A program made the position numbers and the translations under genes. This document shows, one piece after another, positions 46,937 to 57,270 of a DNA stretch of 58,673 bases. The DNA comes from Pleurocapsa sp. CCALA 161 (GTDB lineage Bacteria; Cyanobacteriota; Cyanobacteriia; Cyanobacteriales; Xenococcaceae). The notes under the pieces were generated by a model. That model worked only from the letters and a program-made list of their open reading frames with translations. It made no database searches and was not told the DNA's origin. Each line of letters opens with the position of its first letter. Position 1 is the first letter of the stretch. The stretch is taken from the NCBI RefSeq assembly GCF_003003995.1, contig NZ_PVWF01000015.1, forward strand, positions 1 through 58,673, written 5' to 3'.

Positions 46937-47219
46937 CCAGGGAGATTGGTCAGACTATGTTGCTCAATGGCAAACCAGTCAATTTATTCACGTCATGAGT
47001 ATCGATTTTTGCCTCCTCAGTCTTCTATTTCCTGCTATTTTAGGGGACGACATGCAACGGAGGGGAGTTAAAGGCTGGCTCAAGGCGATCGCCTTTATTC
47101 CTTTATTTGGCGCTTTAATTTATTGGTGTTTGCGTCCTCAATTGTTGTGATTATTGTTTCAATACTTCTTTTTTAACAATTTAATTAAAGAACTGGGGAA
47201 TTAGTGATTAATTATTTCT

Positions 47220-50200
47220 CTAGCCTTGTTCTTCAGAATTTGGTTCATTATTTTGTTGATTTCTGCTATTGTTTCCCGCTATTGACTGGAGGCGAGTTAG
47301 TGACTGGATGACTTGGTTTGCTTGTGGAACTGCTTGAGTTTGGATCACTCCTGAAACTGGCGCAGCAGTAGTCATAATCTTAGTTCGGCTTTGAGATTTC
47401 CAATGCTCATAGCCCAAGATGGGGAAAGAGGCCACTTTCTTCGCCAATGCCCAAAAGAAAACATAGCTTGCCAACAGTCGTTCAAATGCAGTAAAGCGTG
47501 ATTCTCTTAACTCTTCAATTAAAGCCTTTTGCTCTTTACTATGTTCGCTTTGGAAGTAGACAGAATCATTGCGCAGATGGAAATGCTCATCATCGCTATT
47601 GAGAATAATCGCGTTGGTAAAACCTTTATGAGCTATTTCAGGATTAGACCCCATCACCACTACTTCTGGTCCAACATCAATATTTCGAACACCATCAGCT
47701 TGTTTCCCAGTCATAATTACAGCATTTTCTTGATGTTTGAGCTTATCGCTTTTTCTCCCGTCAGGTACCCCTAGAAACATTAAAGTGCCTCTGACAACTC
47801 GATGTCCAAAATCGTGTAACAAATCGTCCTCTGGATTAGCTCCATGCACATCAAGAGAGGCGATGCCGTATGCCGTAGCTGAGAGAAAACAATTTGCTGA
47901 CATAGTTCTTCAGAAGCTGATTTACCCAGGGAACATCGCCAATAACCAAGCTTCTCTTGCCAATTCTGGCTAGCAGCTCTCTACCCTGAACGTAACGTAT
48001 TCCCAGAGTCCATAACCATGAGCCAAAAATATAGATTCCGATATCGATTAAAGTGACAACAGAATTAATCAGTTGAAGAACAAAGGAATCTTGAGGTATT
48101 GGAAGTAGCCAAAGTAAACTTGCTAAGAGTGTTTTTGCTAAAGGGATTGTATAGCCAAAGGGAATTGCCCAGCCCACAGTTATTAAAATATATAAAGCGT
48201 GTATTGCCCAAGCAGTAGGAGTTTCGATAATATGCCAAGCCCACTTACGACCACTTTTAATTAGTTCTTTTTCAATCGAAGAATCAATTTTTTTCCCTGT
48301 TGGGGTTGCTCCCATAATTTGCACTACACTAACCTCAACAAAGTCATCCTTCATGTTTTCTAACACGGCAATGCTTTGGGATGTTAAAGTCATGCCAAAA
48401 GGTGGTGTTGAATTGGGCAAAGCTTGCTTAATATTTTTAGCTAAATACAATAACAACTCAGTCAAAGTCTGCTGGGCTGCTGCCACAGCAACTGTTGCTG
48501 GTTCTGACGTTCTGCGTCCACTACCATTAACAAAAATTTTGTGATAATGTTCTTCCAGCTTAGCTTCTTTGACTTTAATTACAGGCGAACCCAAAAAACT
48601 GCCCAATTCTCCAGTTAAAAGAAAAAGCTCCTTGATTTCTCCTTGACGATATAGCTGATCTAAAGCATTGATTGCCTGAATAGTTGGAAAGGTTTGACCT
48701 GATTGAGTAACAGCTAAGATGATTGAATCTTTCCCCAATTGTAAACTGCCAAAATTATGTTTTAATTGCTGCAAAATTTGATTAGAGGAAACACTACGAA
48801 CATTCAGCCAGGGAAAAATAATTCTTAAATCCTGGCAAAATCTCTCTCCTAGCCAAAGGCTATTTTCTATCCCAATAATTAGCAAATCAACTGTGGGCAA
48901 TTGTCTACTCAACTTAGATAATCCTGCTCTCAGCATTTTTTGCCTTTGCTGATCGAAGTTACGAGCTTTTTCGCTTAATAGTTGAACTAAATAATCTGCA
49001 CTTTGACAATTAAGAGAGTCAGGATTTTTCCAATCTAACTTTATTTCTTCAAAAATAGCTGGAATTTCTTGATTATCGCTAGCAATCGGATCTTGGGTAT
49101 TGCAAGTAGGATATTTTACATGAGGTAAATAAGGATGATTTTCCATAGAAATCCATCTATCTTCTAGTTGCAAATAATTTAATTCTTCGCCTTTTTCCAG
49201 AGAATAGATGCTGATTTCGTTAGCACTCACCAAAGCAATCTCTCCTTCTTTTTGGTTTAAATCTAAACGCAGAGATTGTGGAAGGTTTAAAAGCACTGCA
49301 TCAACAGCAGCTGGTTCGGAGGCATAAACCATATAATTGTCTTGCTTATTAAAGCCAATTGACATTGGCTGCCCTTTTGCGCCGATCACCAGTCGTTCTT
49401 TTTCTAAAGTAGAGACGACAACTAAGCCAAAAGTGCCGATCGCTCCAGCCATGAAGGTTTTAGTCGCTAGATTGAGATCGTTATGGAAGAAAGCGTGAAT
49501 TGCAGTTCTCACAAAATTGACCCTTTTTTGCCACGACCATTGACTAATCATATCGTCCTTGGCAATTACCTGGAGCACATCTTGTTCTAAACGGTACAAG
49601 TATTGGTTACAGGCAGGAGAATCGGGTGCTGACAATAATTTACGGTACAGCATAAAAGTATTTTCAAATACTTTTGCCCAGTTACTCAGTTTTAATATTG
49701 TTGCAGCCGTATTAGGAGCATCTCGATGGGGAGTTTGTCCCTCAAAGGAAGATTCGATGGAATCAGCACCCGCCAAATGATACGCTAATCTCGCCGAAGC
49801 ATACCACATTCCTTTGGTTACCAAAAGATCGATCATTCCCGCAATTTTGGGGGAATCTCCCAAGGCATAATTATATGTATGCAATGCCCGCTCTAACCAC
49901 AATCCCAACGCCTCATTAGATACCTCTTGGTTATATAGCGTCCAAGCATCAAAATCTCCGTTGTGGGTAATACGATGATTAATATTTTTGTCTCGACAAA
50001 CCCATTGACCTTCTGTAAATTCCCAAACTCTTTCAACCCTAGCGCTCATCCATTCATGCCAGTGAGTTTCTATGATCGCAGGAGGGCCACTAGTGCCAAA
50101 CCGATAATGCCATACTCCCGTAGTTGTCATTTCTAAAGGGGCAATACCGTTGTTTTGAGATTTTTGTCGAACCAACGCGAAAGCTCTCTCCAGAGAATTA

Positions 50201-50871
50201 GTCAGGTTATCTCGTTTACGATTAACAAGTTTATCACCGACAAAAACAAGCTGCTTGTCTTGGTTTTGGGCTATTACCAACCCCCCACCAGCTTGTTCTC
50301 CGCGTATCTCCGTTTCTCGCCCCATTTGATAATAAATGTTTGTCATCCTTTCAGACAAAAGTAGATCTTCGTCATCTTTTCGACGTTGACAAATAAAGCC
50401 AAAATTACCACAATAAAAATTTTCACCTATTCCTGTAGCCAAGGTATAAAAATCTGTCCAAGAACAAAAAGCAATTAATAAATTGGCAACGGTAAAAGCT
50501 TGACAAAAAAGTCTAAAAAAATAGGGAAGAGAAAGATTACTACTACAAATTACAAAAGCTGTTGCAGCAGCAAGTAAATTAAAAGAGATGCCCCCTATAG
50601 CTTTTGATCGTATCCGCCAAGGAACTGCATCTCCTGCTGGTATTGAAGGATAATCTTCATGCTTGATTCCTGATAGAAATGGGATGAAAATTGGCGCACC
50701 AGGAATTAATGAGCTTAATGTATTTGGGTTATTTCCAGCTTTGAGCAGATCACTAATGTTATTGAATCTTAAAGTTGATTGTCTATCTCGATCAATAGCA
50801 GATATAGCTACAGCATGAATATTGTCTGCAAAAAATAGTGTAGTATTAACAAAATTTTGTTGACATTTCAA
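47220..50871 (-). pseudogene. Membrane GlmS-like amidotransferase/SIS protein, frameshifted
   Basis: Two overlapping frames (50871 to 47851 and 47903 to 47220) make one gene. A tandem duplication of 7 bases (TGCCGTA at 47864-47870 and 47871-47877) shifts the frame; deleting one copy gives 1,214 residues plus a stop. Two TM helices (about 92-138) precede a class II glutaminase-like domain: NFYCGNFGFICQ with Cys about 154, EIRGEQAGGGLVI and ITHNGDFDAW, as in GlmS. An SIS-like region (about 655-810, LLIGIENSLW, VTQSGQTFPTIQA) follows, then several TM helices (about 880-955) and a soluble tail with DLLHDFGHRVVRGTL. Whether it is dead, switchable or a sequencing error is open. Confidence 0.85.
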
Positions 50872-51024
50872 ATATTAGGTATGTAGAGGTTATGTTGTAA
50901 GTGATTGCCTATAGTCTATTAAACATTAATATTTATTAATTTTAATTAAAAATTACTTTTGTTTTTAGACTTTTTAAAAAAAGTTGCCGAAAGTTTTTCT
51001 ACTAATAAAGATACATACCCAAAT

Positions 51025-52725
51025 ATGAATAGAGTATTTCGCAAACTTAACCTCCAGATTGCTCCAATACTTTTGTTTCCCCTGTTAATAACTGCATTAA
51101 CAGGAATAATTCTAGGCTTAGGTAATCGTCTAGGAATTTTGCCGACAGTGGTGATTGATGCTCTCTTGGTAATTCATCAAGGCAAATTTTTAGGTGAAAA
51201 AATAACTCCTTATTATGTTTTATTTCTAGGTTTAGGAGTGCTGATAATTGGTTTAAACATTCTCATTAAAGTTAGAGATATTCTCATATCTAAAAGAACT
51301 AAATCCCTTGCCGTTAATATCTACAAAATTATAGCTTTAATGGTAGTTTTTCCTTTAGGTGTTTGTGTAGAGACTGGTGTAGCTTATCGATTGGGAACAG
51401 ATTGGTTAGATCTAACTAGTCAACAAACAGCAATATTTTTGTCTCTACACACAGGAACTCCATTGACAACGATTCTTGGAATCTCTTATACATTAGTAAC
51501 GGGTTTTAGCTTAATTTTATTATCTATCATAGGTGTGGAAACTAGTTTAATTACTGCTCAAACATCATTATCTCAAAATGAACTGATTTCTTCTTTGATT
51601 CCAGTTGAACAAGCATTTAAATCTCCTCTAACTTTATTAGATAATATTGCACTGCTGCGAAAAAAAATCCGTAATGTAATTATAATTTTCTCCTTAATAT
51701 TTCTAGTTATTCTTTCTTTGGCAACATCAACAATTTTACTTTCATTATCAATTGTTGTTATTGTTTTCACTCTTCCTGCTTTGTTTATAGCCGAACGACT
51801 AATTCAAGAGTGGCAAGAACAGCAAGAAATTCAGCCTCAACTTGAAGACTCTGAAAGTGAAAGTGCGACTATACTTAGAGCTATTCCTGATTCTATGTTG
51901 CGAATAACCGAAGGCGGAATTTGTTTAAGCTATATTCCAGCTAAAGACGCTAACTCGTTTATAATCAGAGGAGAAATCATTGACAAACATATTAATGAGT
52001 TTTTAGATCCTAAAATAGCCTTACGGTTTATCAAGTATGCTCAGCTATCTTTAAAATCTGGTTTAACTCATTCCCACCGCTTTGATCTACCTTTAGATAA
52101 TGGTGGGCGACAATATTACGAAGCAAGAATTAGTTCTATTGGGATGGCGGAAGTATTGATTATAATTCGTCAGCTTTATGATTTAAATCAAATTTTAGTC
52201 AATTCAGAGCATTCATTAAATCATAGCAGTCAAGATACAATTTTCTTGTTAAGTGAACCAGAATTAGCAGAAATTTTGGAATTGACTTTAGAACAGATTG
52301 CTCAAAACGATTACCATCACGTCATCTGCTGTTTGGTTATTGACGATTTAACTATAGACTTTAACTCAGAAGCAACTTCTAACTTACAACAAGATCCTCG
52401 ACTTAGTGAAATTTTGATGTATCAGATTGCAGCTAAAATTAAGTTGCATTTATCATCAGATTATGTAGCTCGTCTAAGCGATCGCGAATTGGTCACATTA
52501 GTACTTAACTGTTCCTTAGACCAAGCATCTATATCAATTAACAAACTACGAAAAGATTTAAATAAATTTTCATTTCAGTGGCAAGGTAATGAATATCCGA
52601 TTAATACCAGTGTCGGCTTGCTAGAAATTAATGCAGACAACGATAACCCAACCGATTTACTTAATGTAATCAAAGCAACTTGTAATATTGCTAAACAAAA
52701 GGTTGAGATTAAGACTTTTTGGTAA
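51025..52725 (+). CDS. Membrane protein with PAS and degenerate GGDEF-like domain
   Basis: 566 residues from ATG 51025; an in-frame TTG at 50959 would add 22 residues. The start, VFRKLNLQIAPILLFPLLIT, resembles PepSY-type TM proteins. Six or so TM helices occupy about 10-260. A PAS-like domain follows (about 275-385; ILRAIPDSMLRITEGGICL). The C-terminal domain (about 410-565) has the fold pattern of a GGDEF cyclase, with CCLVIDDLTIDF, RLSDRELVTLVL in place of the GGDEF strand, and a closing VGLLEIN. The catalytic motif is lost, so it is probably a receptor or scaffold. It diverges from the GlmS-like gene. Confidence 0.68.
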   Translation: MNRVFRKLNLQIAPILLFPLLITALTGIILGLGNRLGILPTVVIDALLVIHQGKFLGEKITPYYVLFLGLGVLIIGLNILIKVRDILISKRTKSLAVNIYKIIALMVVFPLGVCVETGVAYRLGTDWLDLTSQQTAIFLSLHTGTPLTTILGISYTLVTGFSLILLSIIGVETSLITAQTSLSQNELISSLIPVEQAFKSPLTLLDNIALLRKKIRNVIIIFSLIFLVILSLATSTILLSLSIVVIVFTLPALFIAERLIQEWQEQQEIQPQLEDSESESATILRAIPDSMLRITEGGICLSYIPAKDANSFIIRGEIIDKHINEFLDPKIALRFIKYAQLSLKSGLTHSHRFDLPLDNGGRQYYEARISSIGMAEVLIIIRQLYDLNQILVNSEHSLNHSSQDTIFLLSEPELAEILELTLEQIAQNDYHHVICCLVIDDLTIDFNSEATSNLQQDPRLSEILMYQIAAKIKLHLSSDYVARLSDRELVTLVLNCSLDQASISINKLRKDLNKFSFQWQGNEYPINTSVGLLEINADNDNPTDLLNVIKATCNIAKQKVEIKTFW

Positions 52726-52922
52726 TAGCGATCGCTTGCTCATCTTTATAGATTTAAAGTCAGATCAAATATGCAGTCAGCCAAAAAGTTCATTTGTATT
52801 AACTGGTTATTACTCTTGACAACTAAACAATTGCCAATATTCGTAACAAAAATTTATTTATTCTCCTCTCCGTCTGGAAAAAATTAGGTTAAATTTGGAG
52901 TTGTCTTTTGAGGGATCTTTCT

Positions 52923-53186
52923 GTGAATTTGAAATCATCAACGCGCAATCAGGATTCAGTTAACACTCAAACGAATACGATATTTTTCGATCCAAGCTTG
53001 ATTAAAGCCGCCAGAAATATTTATCGTAGTTACTGTAATTTGAATGTTGCTACGGAAAATAAACCAAGGGGAATAGTAATTAATCGAGATAACCATCGAG
53101 GTCAATTAGCGTTTAATGCTAAGCCCATATTGTTGCCTAGAGAGTGTTTTATTCCTCTCAAGCAAATTGAAGCAGAAGTATATTAA
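52923..53186 (+). CDS. Small hypothetical protein
   Basis: 87 residues from GTG 52923 (MNLKSSTRNQDSVNTQTN). The GAGGG about eight bases upstream favours this start over the TTG at 52908. A polar N-terminus is followed by NTIFFDPSLIKAARNIYRSY and a basic C-terminal part with LLPRECFIPLKQIEAEVY. There is no recognised domain, signal or TM. It lies 60 bases before pilD in the same direction and may be co-transcribed. Confidence 0.5.
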   Translation: MNLKSSTRNQDSVNTQTNTIFFDPSLIKAARNIYRSYCNLNVATENKPRGIVINRDNHRGQLAFNAKPILLPRECFIPLKQIEAEVY

Positions 53187-53249
53187 AAAACTTGAATTAT
53201 TGCTAATTATTTTTATTTATTTAAACTACAAATTAATGTAAATTAAATT

Positions 53250-54065
53250 ATGGAAACACTGGTGATGGCAATGGGATTTGCCACAGCTTTGACCTTTGGC
53301 GTATGTATTGGTAGTTTCCTCAACGTAGTTATATATCGTATTCCCGCAAAATTATCTCTAATTTATCCCCCGTCTCGTTGTCCTCAATGTCTGCATCCAT
53401 TAGGAGTTACAGAAAATGTTCCTGTGCTTGGCTGGTTATGGCTTCGAGGTTGCTGCCGTTGGTGCAAAACTAAAATTTCCAGTCGTTATCCAATTGTCGA
53501 AGCAGTCACGGGCTTGATCTTCATGGCAGTTTTTTGGCGTTTTGGCTACAGTCTAGAAACTGTTGGCTACTGTCTCTTTTTGTCCTGGTTATTGTCATTG
53601 TCACTGATCGATTTGGATACCATGACTTTACCCTCTTCTCTAACTAAATCAGGTTTAGTCTTGGGATTAGTTTTTCAGGTGGTTATCGGCTGGGAAGCGA
53701 GTCAAGGGCAAGGTGTCGCCAATGGTTTGATGTTTGGTATTGGGGGGGCAGTTGCAGGCATCTGGTTGCTAGAAATTATTGCCCTCATCGGTCTAATGAT
53801 CATGGGACAGCAGGCAATGGGTGATGCAGACGGTAAATTAATGGCAACTATTGGTGCGTGGATTGGCTGGAAATATGTCTTGCTATCTAGCTTTATTGCC
53901 TGTGGGGTGGGTTCAATTGTCGGCGGTGGCGCGATCGCTTTGAGAATTATTGGTAAAAAACAGCCTATGCCTTTTGGTCCTTTTTTGGCATTAGGTGGCG
54001 TATTAAGCTTGTTTTTTGGTGATGCTCTAATTGATGCCTATCTTAAGAATTTTTGGCGTTTTTAG
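53250..54065 (+). CDS. pilD: Prepilin peptidase / N-methyltransferase
   Basis: A 271-residue type IV prepilin peptidase that cleaves and N-methylates pilins, serving twitching motility and DNA uptake. N-terminal signature GVCIGSFLNVVIYRIP (about 17-32); zinc-type cysteines in CPQCLHP and CRWCKTK (about 49-75); SSRYPIVEAVTG. The two catalytic aspartates are in LSLIDLDTMTLP (about 122) and MGDADGKLMATIGAWIG (about 191), the GxGD-type site. Seven to eight TM helices, normal length, intact. Confidence 0.95.
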   Translation: METLVMAMGFATALTFGVCIGSFLNVVIYRIPAKLSLIYPPSRCPQCLHPLGVTENVPVLGWLWLRGCCRWCKTKISSRYPIVEAVTGLIFMAVFWRFGYSLETVGYCLFLSWLLSLSLIDLDTMTLPSSLTKSGLVLGLVFQVVIGWEASQGQGVANGLMFGIGGAVAGIWLLEIIALIGLMIMGQQAMGDADGKLMATIGAWIGWKYVLLSSFIACGVGSIVGGGAIALRIIGKKQPMPFGPFLALGGVLSLFFGDALIDAYLKNFWRF

Positions 54066-54129
54066 CTTTAATCTAGTCAATGTGAGTCAACAAAGCCACC
54101 TTTCGTAATATACATCTAACTATTGGTCT

Positions 54130-55176
54130 TTAATTACCATCAATAAACTCTTCGCCCTCTATTATTACTCCATCCTTGATCATCGTACTCAACGACTGAG
54201 GTTGTTCTTCCACAACAGGTTGTTTGGTGGTAATTTTAATCCCAGGCAGATGATCGAGTCTTTCTTGTGCTTGTAGAACCTGATCAATAGGAGTAAATAC
54301 GGTTAAGCCTTCAGGAATACACTTAACTTCTATGGGAGTTGAACCAATCAATTCTCCATCCAAAACTACTTTTTGTGGTGGATTGGTAGTAACTTTGACC
54401 CATTTAGTGCGTAAATAGCCAACATCGTCTCGTTCGGCTGCTTCTTTGTTGCTGGCGGTTTGAAGCAGATGATAAGAAATGGCGATCGCTCCTGCTCTAG
54501 TTTGGGCAGCGATAATGGTAACATCCAATAACCCATCATCATAAACTACTCCGGCTGCGCCTTGAGCCAAGACTGAAGTAGGTGGCGCAGCATTGGCAAC
54601 TGTCACGGCGTTAGCTTCAACTTCGATGATTTTATCATCGGTTTCAATTGTGGTGGTAAACTTCTCAAATTCCCTTAGCTGCTTTAATCCAGACAGAACA
54701 TAGGCTAGCATTCCTAAGCGATCTTTCGCTTCGCGATCGGCATCTTCTACGGTTTCGGCTTCAAAACCCACTCCTGCCAATAAAATCATCGGCTTATCAT
54801 TACAGGTTGCTGCATCTACCTTTTTAGTCGCACCATCAACAATTACCTTACATGCCGCTTCAATAGTGTCGGGAATGCCCAAAGCGTTGGCAAAAGCATT
54901 GGCTGTACCTCTGGCGATCGCCCCCAAGGGAATATTGCTATTAATTAAAGCTTCAGCTACGGCTGAAACCGTCCCATCTCCCCCAGAGGCAATAATTATC
55001 TCGGCATTGTTCGCGATCGCTTTCAAGGCTAATTCTCCTGCACTAATTTCTGGGGTAGTGTATTGAATATCGAGATCAAATGCTGGGTCTAAAATACGTT
55101 TTATCGTGGCTAACTCTTGTTTTGAGTCGCCTTGTCCAGCAACAGGATTGAAGATTAAACAGGCTGAACGATTCAT
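54130..55176 (-). CDS. YegS/BmrU-like lipid kinase
   Basis: A 348-residue diacylglycerol-kinase-family protein that likely phosphorylates a lipid alcohol. The start MNRSACLIFNPVAGQGDSKQ is the substrate/nucleotide strand. The GGDGT motif lies in IIIASGGDGTVSAVAEAL (about 60-77), followed by LGAIARGTANAFANALGIP (about 85-103). The C-terminal beta domain carries YDDGLLDVTIIA and VVLDGELIGSTPIEVKCIPE. It differs from the 439-residue relative at 30950-32269 in lacking the N-terminal extra domain. It is convergent with pilD. Confidence 0.92.
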   Translation of the reverse strand: MNRSACLIFNPVAGQGDSKQELATIKRILDPAFDLDIQYTTPEISAGELALKAIANNAEIIIASGGDGTVSAVAEALINSNIPLGAIARGTANAFANALGIPDTIEAACKVIVDGATKKVDAATCNDKPMILLAGVGFEAETVEDADREAKDRLGMLAYVLSGLKQLREFEKFTTTIETDDKIIEVEANAVTVANAAPPTSVLAQGAAGVVYDDGLLDVTIIAAQTRAGAIAISYHLLQTASNKEAAERDDVGYLRTKWVKVTTNPPQKVVLDGELIGSTPIEVKCIPEGLTVFTPIDQVLQAQERLDHLPGIKITTKQPVVEEQPQSLSTMIKDGVIIEGEEFIDGN

Positions 55177-55429
55177 AAGCTCTAAGATAAAATACTAAAC
55201 AATTAAAATCAAAGCTACTCAACAAAGCAGTTGGAGATATTTTTAGCTAATTATGCCTTAATAATCAAAATCAAGTGTCTACCAAAAGAATTAATTTTAA
55301 CCAATTAAAATTAAGCAAATTTTTTACTTCCTTAGCCCAAAATGCGTAAATTCTTTGGTTATCTAAATTAAAGCTAAGTTTTTGGCAGAAGTAAGCTGGA
55401 GATCGGTTAACATTACCAGCATAGCTATA

Positions 55430-55552
55430 ATTCGGTTCTAAATTAAGTATTTAGAAATAATGGGGAAAGTTTGGTGTGAGTCCAACGCTGTCCCGCAACT
55501 GTGATGAGATAACGCAAGTTATCTCTCAGTCAGGATGCCCACCGATCGCCAT
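55430..55552 (+). promoter_or_regulatory. Cobalamin (B12) riboswitch
   Basis: The leader of cbiX carries the conserved B12-riboswitch core: GGTGTGAGTCCAACGCTG, the CCCGCAACTGTGA segment, a variable stem (GAGATAACGCAAGTTATCTC), then GTCAGGATGCCCACCGATCG. The order and spacing match the family. It should lower cbiX expression when adenosylcobalamin or a related cobamide is abundant. The exact 5' boundary is approximate. Confidence 0.93.
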
Positions 55553-55588
55553 AGTTCACTAAATTAATTCTGCGAGGTACAGATAATC

Positions 55589-56581
55589 ATGGTCAACGCT
55601 TTAGTTCAAGACAATCTTAATTCTCTACAATTACCGTCCTTACCATATCAACGACCTTTACTGGCAATTGGTCACGGGACAAGAAACGATCGCGGCAGAC
55701 AAACTTTCATTGATTTTGTTGAGATTTATCAAAAATTAGACACTTCTCGTCCTGTAATTCCCTGTTTTTTAGAATTGACTGAACCGACAATTAAAGAGGG
55801 TGTTGAAACTTGTGTCCAACAAGGGTATACAGATATTACAGCCCTGCCAATTTTATTGTTTGCTGCTAGACATAATAAGTTTGATGTAACCAACGCACTA
55901 GATAGTGCGCGATCTCCCTATCCTCAGATCAACTTTAGTTATGGTCGTCACTTTGGCATCACACCTAAAATTATTGAACTCTGGCGCGATCGTCTACAGG
56001 AATTAGATCAGCCTCAACATAATCCTCGTAATATTTCCCGTGAAGATACAGTCTTACTATTTGTTGGTCGAGGTTCTAGTGATCCTGATGCTAATGGAGA
56101 TGTCTGCAAACTAGCTCGAATTATGTGGGAAGGTAGTGGGTACAAAACAGTAGAAACTTGTTTTGTTGGTATTACTCATCCCCGTCTAGAAGAGGGTTTT
56201 CGTCGAGCATATCTGCATCAGGCAAAACGGGTCATTGTCCTGCCCTATTTTTTGTTTACTGGCACATTAATGGAGAAGATATTTGATCTTACTGCTCAAC
56301 AAGAAGAACAACATCCCGAAGTTGATTTTGCTTGTTTACCAGAGATGGGTATAGCTACTCAATTGTTAGAGGTATTTCGCGCCAGAGAGATAGAGGCACA
56401 GTTGGGTCAAGTAGCCATGAACTGCGAAATGTGTAAGTTTCGTCTTGCAGCCGCAGATATGCACGGACATGGACACGGACATGGACACGGACACGAACAC
56501 CATCATGGACACCATCATGGTAGCAATGACCCCTATGCCAAGTTAGAAGATTACCATCAACGTATTTGGCAAACACCATAA
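55589..56581 (+). CDS. cbiX: Sirohydrochlorin cobaltochelatase CbiX, long form, His-rich tail
   Basis: A 330-residue chelatase that inserts cobalt (possibly also Ni or Fe) into sirohydrochlorin in B12 synthesis. Two CbiX repeats are visible: [17 protein letters not shown] (about 24-40) with [14 protein letters not shown] (about 86-99), and [17 protein letters not shown] (about 154-170) with [15 protein letters not shown] (about 214-228). A NCEMCKFR motif (about 271) could hold a metal or Fe-S centre. The tail contains an alternating His-Gly run (about 288-310), a probable metal-storage segment. A cobalamin riboswitch controls the gene. Confidence 0.95.
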   Translation: MVNALVQDNLNSLQLPSLPYQRPLLAIGHGTRNDRGRQTFIDFVEIYQKLDTSRPVIPCFLELTEPTIKEGVETCVQQGYTDITALPILLFAARHNKFDVTNALDSARSPYPQINFSYGRHFGITPKIIELWRDRLQELDQPQHNPRNISREDTVLLFVGRGSSDPDANGDVCKLARIMWEGSGYKTVETCFVGITHPRLEEGFRRAYLHQAKRVIVLPYFLFTGTLMEKIFDLTAQQEEQHPEVDFACLPEMGIATQLLEVFRAREIEAQLGQVAMNCEMCKFRLAAADMHGHGHGHGHGHEHHHGHHHGSNDPYAKLEDYHQRIWQTP

Positions 56582-56692
56582 TTTTGGTTGCCAATTGAAA
56601 TTGTATGTATATGTAGAGGTGTATAGTTATTGCCCTCTACAAATTTTGTCTAATATTTATTTAATTGATACGGAATAATAAAAAAACTATAA

Positions 56693-57253
56693 CTATACTT
56701 CTTCCTTTGAGATCCAACTGAGCAATCCTAGAGAGTTAATACTACCAAAAAAATGTGCGCCCAAAATATTAAGCTGCGCCAAGATTAAGAATAAGTCTGC
56801 ACTTCTTATTACGTGTTCTCTTTCATATACAGCAACCCCTTGAGGTCTGGCGATCGCATTGGCTACCAAAGCAACTAAACTAATCTCTGAAGCGACCAAA
56901 GCCAACAATAAACCGACTAAACTTGCTAATAAGCCGATACGGAGAAACTGAATAATTTTTGTTCTACTTGGTTGTGCATCTGGATTAACCCGCTGTAATT
57001 GTTTAGCTAGTTGGCGGTAACGATAAGCCCAATAAACTCGAAAACCTAAAGCAATCAAGCTAAAGAGCGCAATAAAAATACCTACCCCAGCCCCATTATT
57101 GGTTGCGCTTCGGCTAAAAAAGACGAGCAAGAGCGTAATTCCTGATATAGAACCTAGAAGTATATGAATCCAATAGCTGATACGGCTTAAAATGCGAAAA
57201 GTGTTGGCGAATTTGCTTTTATCGGGTAATTTTGATGTTGCTGATTTATTCAT
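56693..57253 (-). CDS. DUF3611 membrane protein (second copy)
   Basis: A 186-residue four-TM protein of the DUF3611 family, found in cyanobacteria and plant chloroplasts. Shared signature: KFANTFRILSRISYWIHILL (about 14-33), ALGFRVYWAYRYRQLAKQL (about 68-86), LLALVASEISLVALVANAIA, and the end GAHFFGSINSLGLLSWIS. The function is not established. It follows its paralogue at 57271-57840 by 17 bases in the same direction, so both come from a local duplication and are probably co-transcribed. Confidence 0.87.
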   Translation of the reverse strand: MNKSATSKLPDKSKFANTFRILSRISYWIHILLGSISGITLLLVFFSRSATNNGAGVGIFIALFSLIALGFRVYWAYRYRQLAKQLQRVNPDAQPSRTKIIQFLRIGLLASLVGLLLALVASEISLVALVANAIARPQGVAVYEREHVIRSADLFLILAQLNILGAHFFGSINSLGLLSWISKEEV

Positions 57254-57270
57254 GTTTTTACATATAAGAT

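Larger units (their letters stand above)
44848..47150 (+). pseudogene. Membrane-protein gene disrupted by an IS element
   Basis: The 5' part (44848-45260, MARKLFLGLLWLAF...) and the 3' part (from about 46937 to the TGA at 47148-47150) are one gene. Removing the IS (45261-46926) and one 10-bp target copy joins ...LMIWGLT to QGDWSDYVAQWQTSQFIHVM and restores 208 codons plus a stop exactly in frame. The intact protein would be a five- or six-helix membrane protein of a conserved cyanobacterial type with unknown function. As it stands, translation runs into the IS and stops at 45360 with a foreign tail. An in-frame TTG (44836) precedes the ATG. Confidence 0.93.

Noticed and set aside
56460-56520. 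Tandem-repeat-like GGACATGGACAC tract
   Set aside because: It encodes the His-Gly metal-binding tail of CbiX, a known feature of such chelatases, so it is not treated as an independent element.
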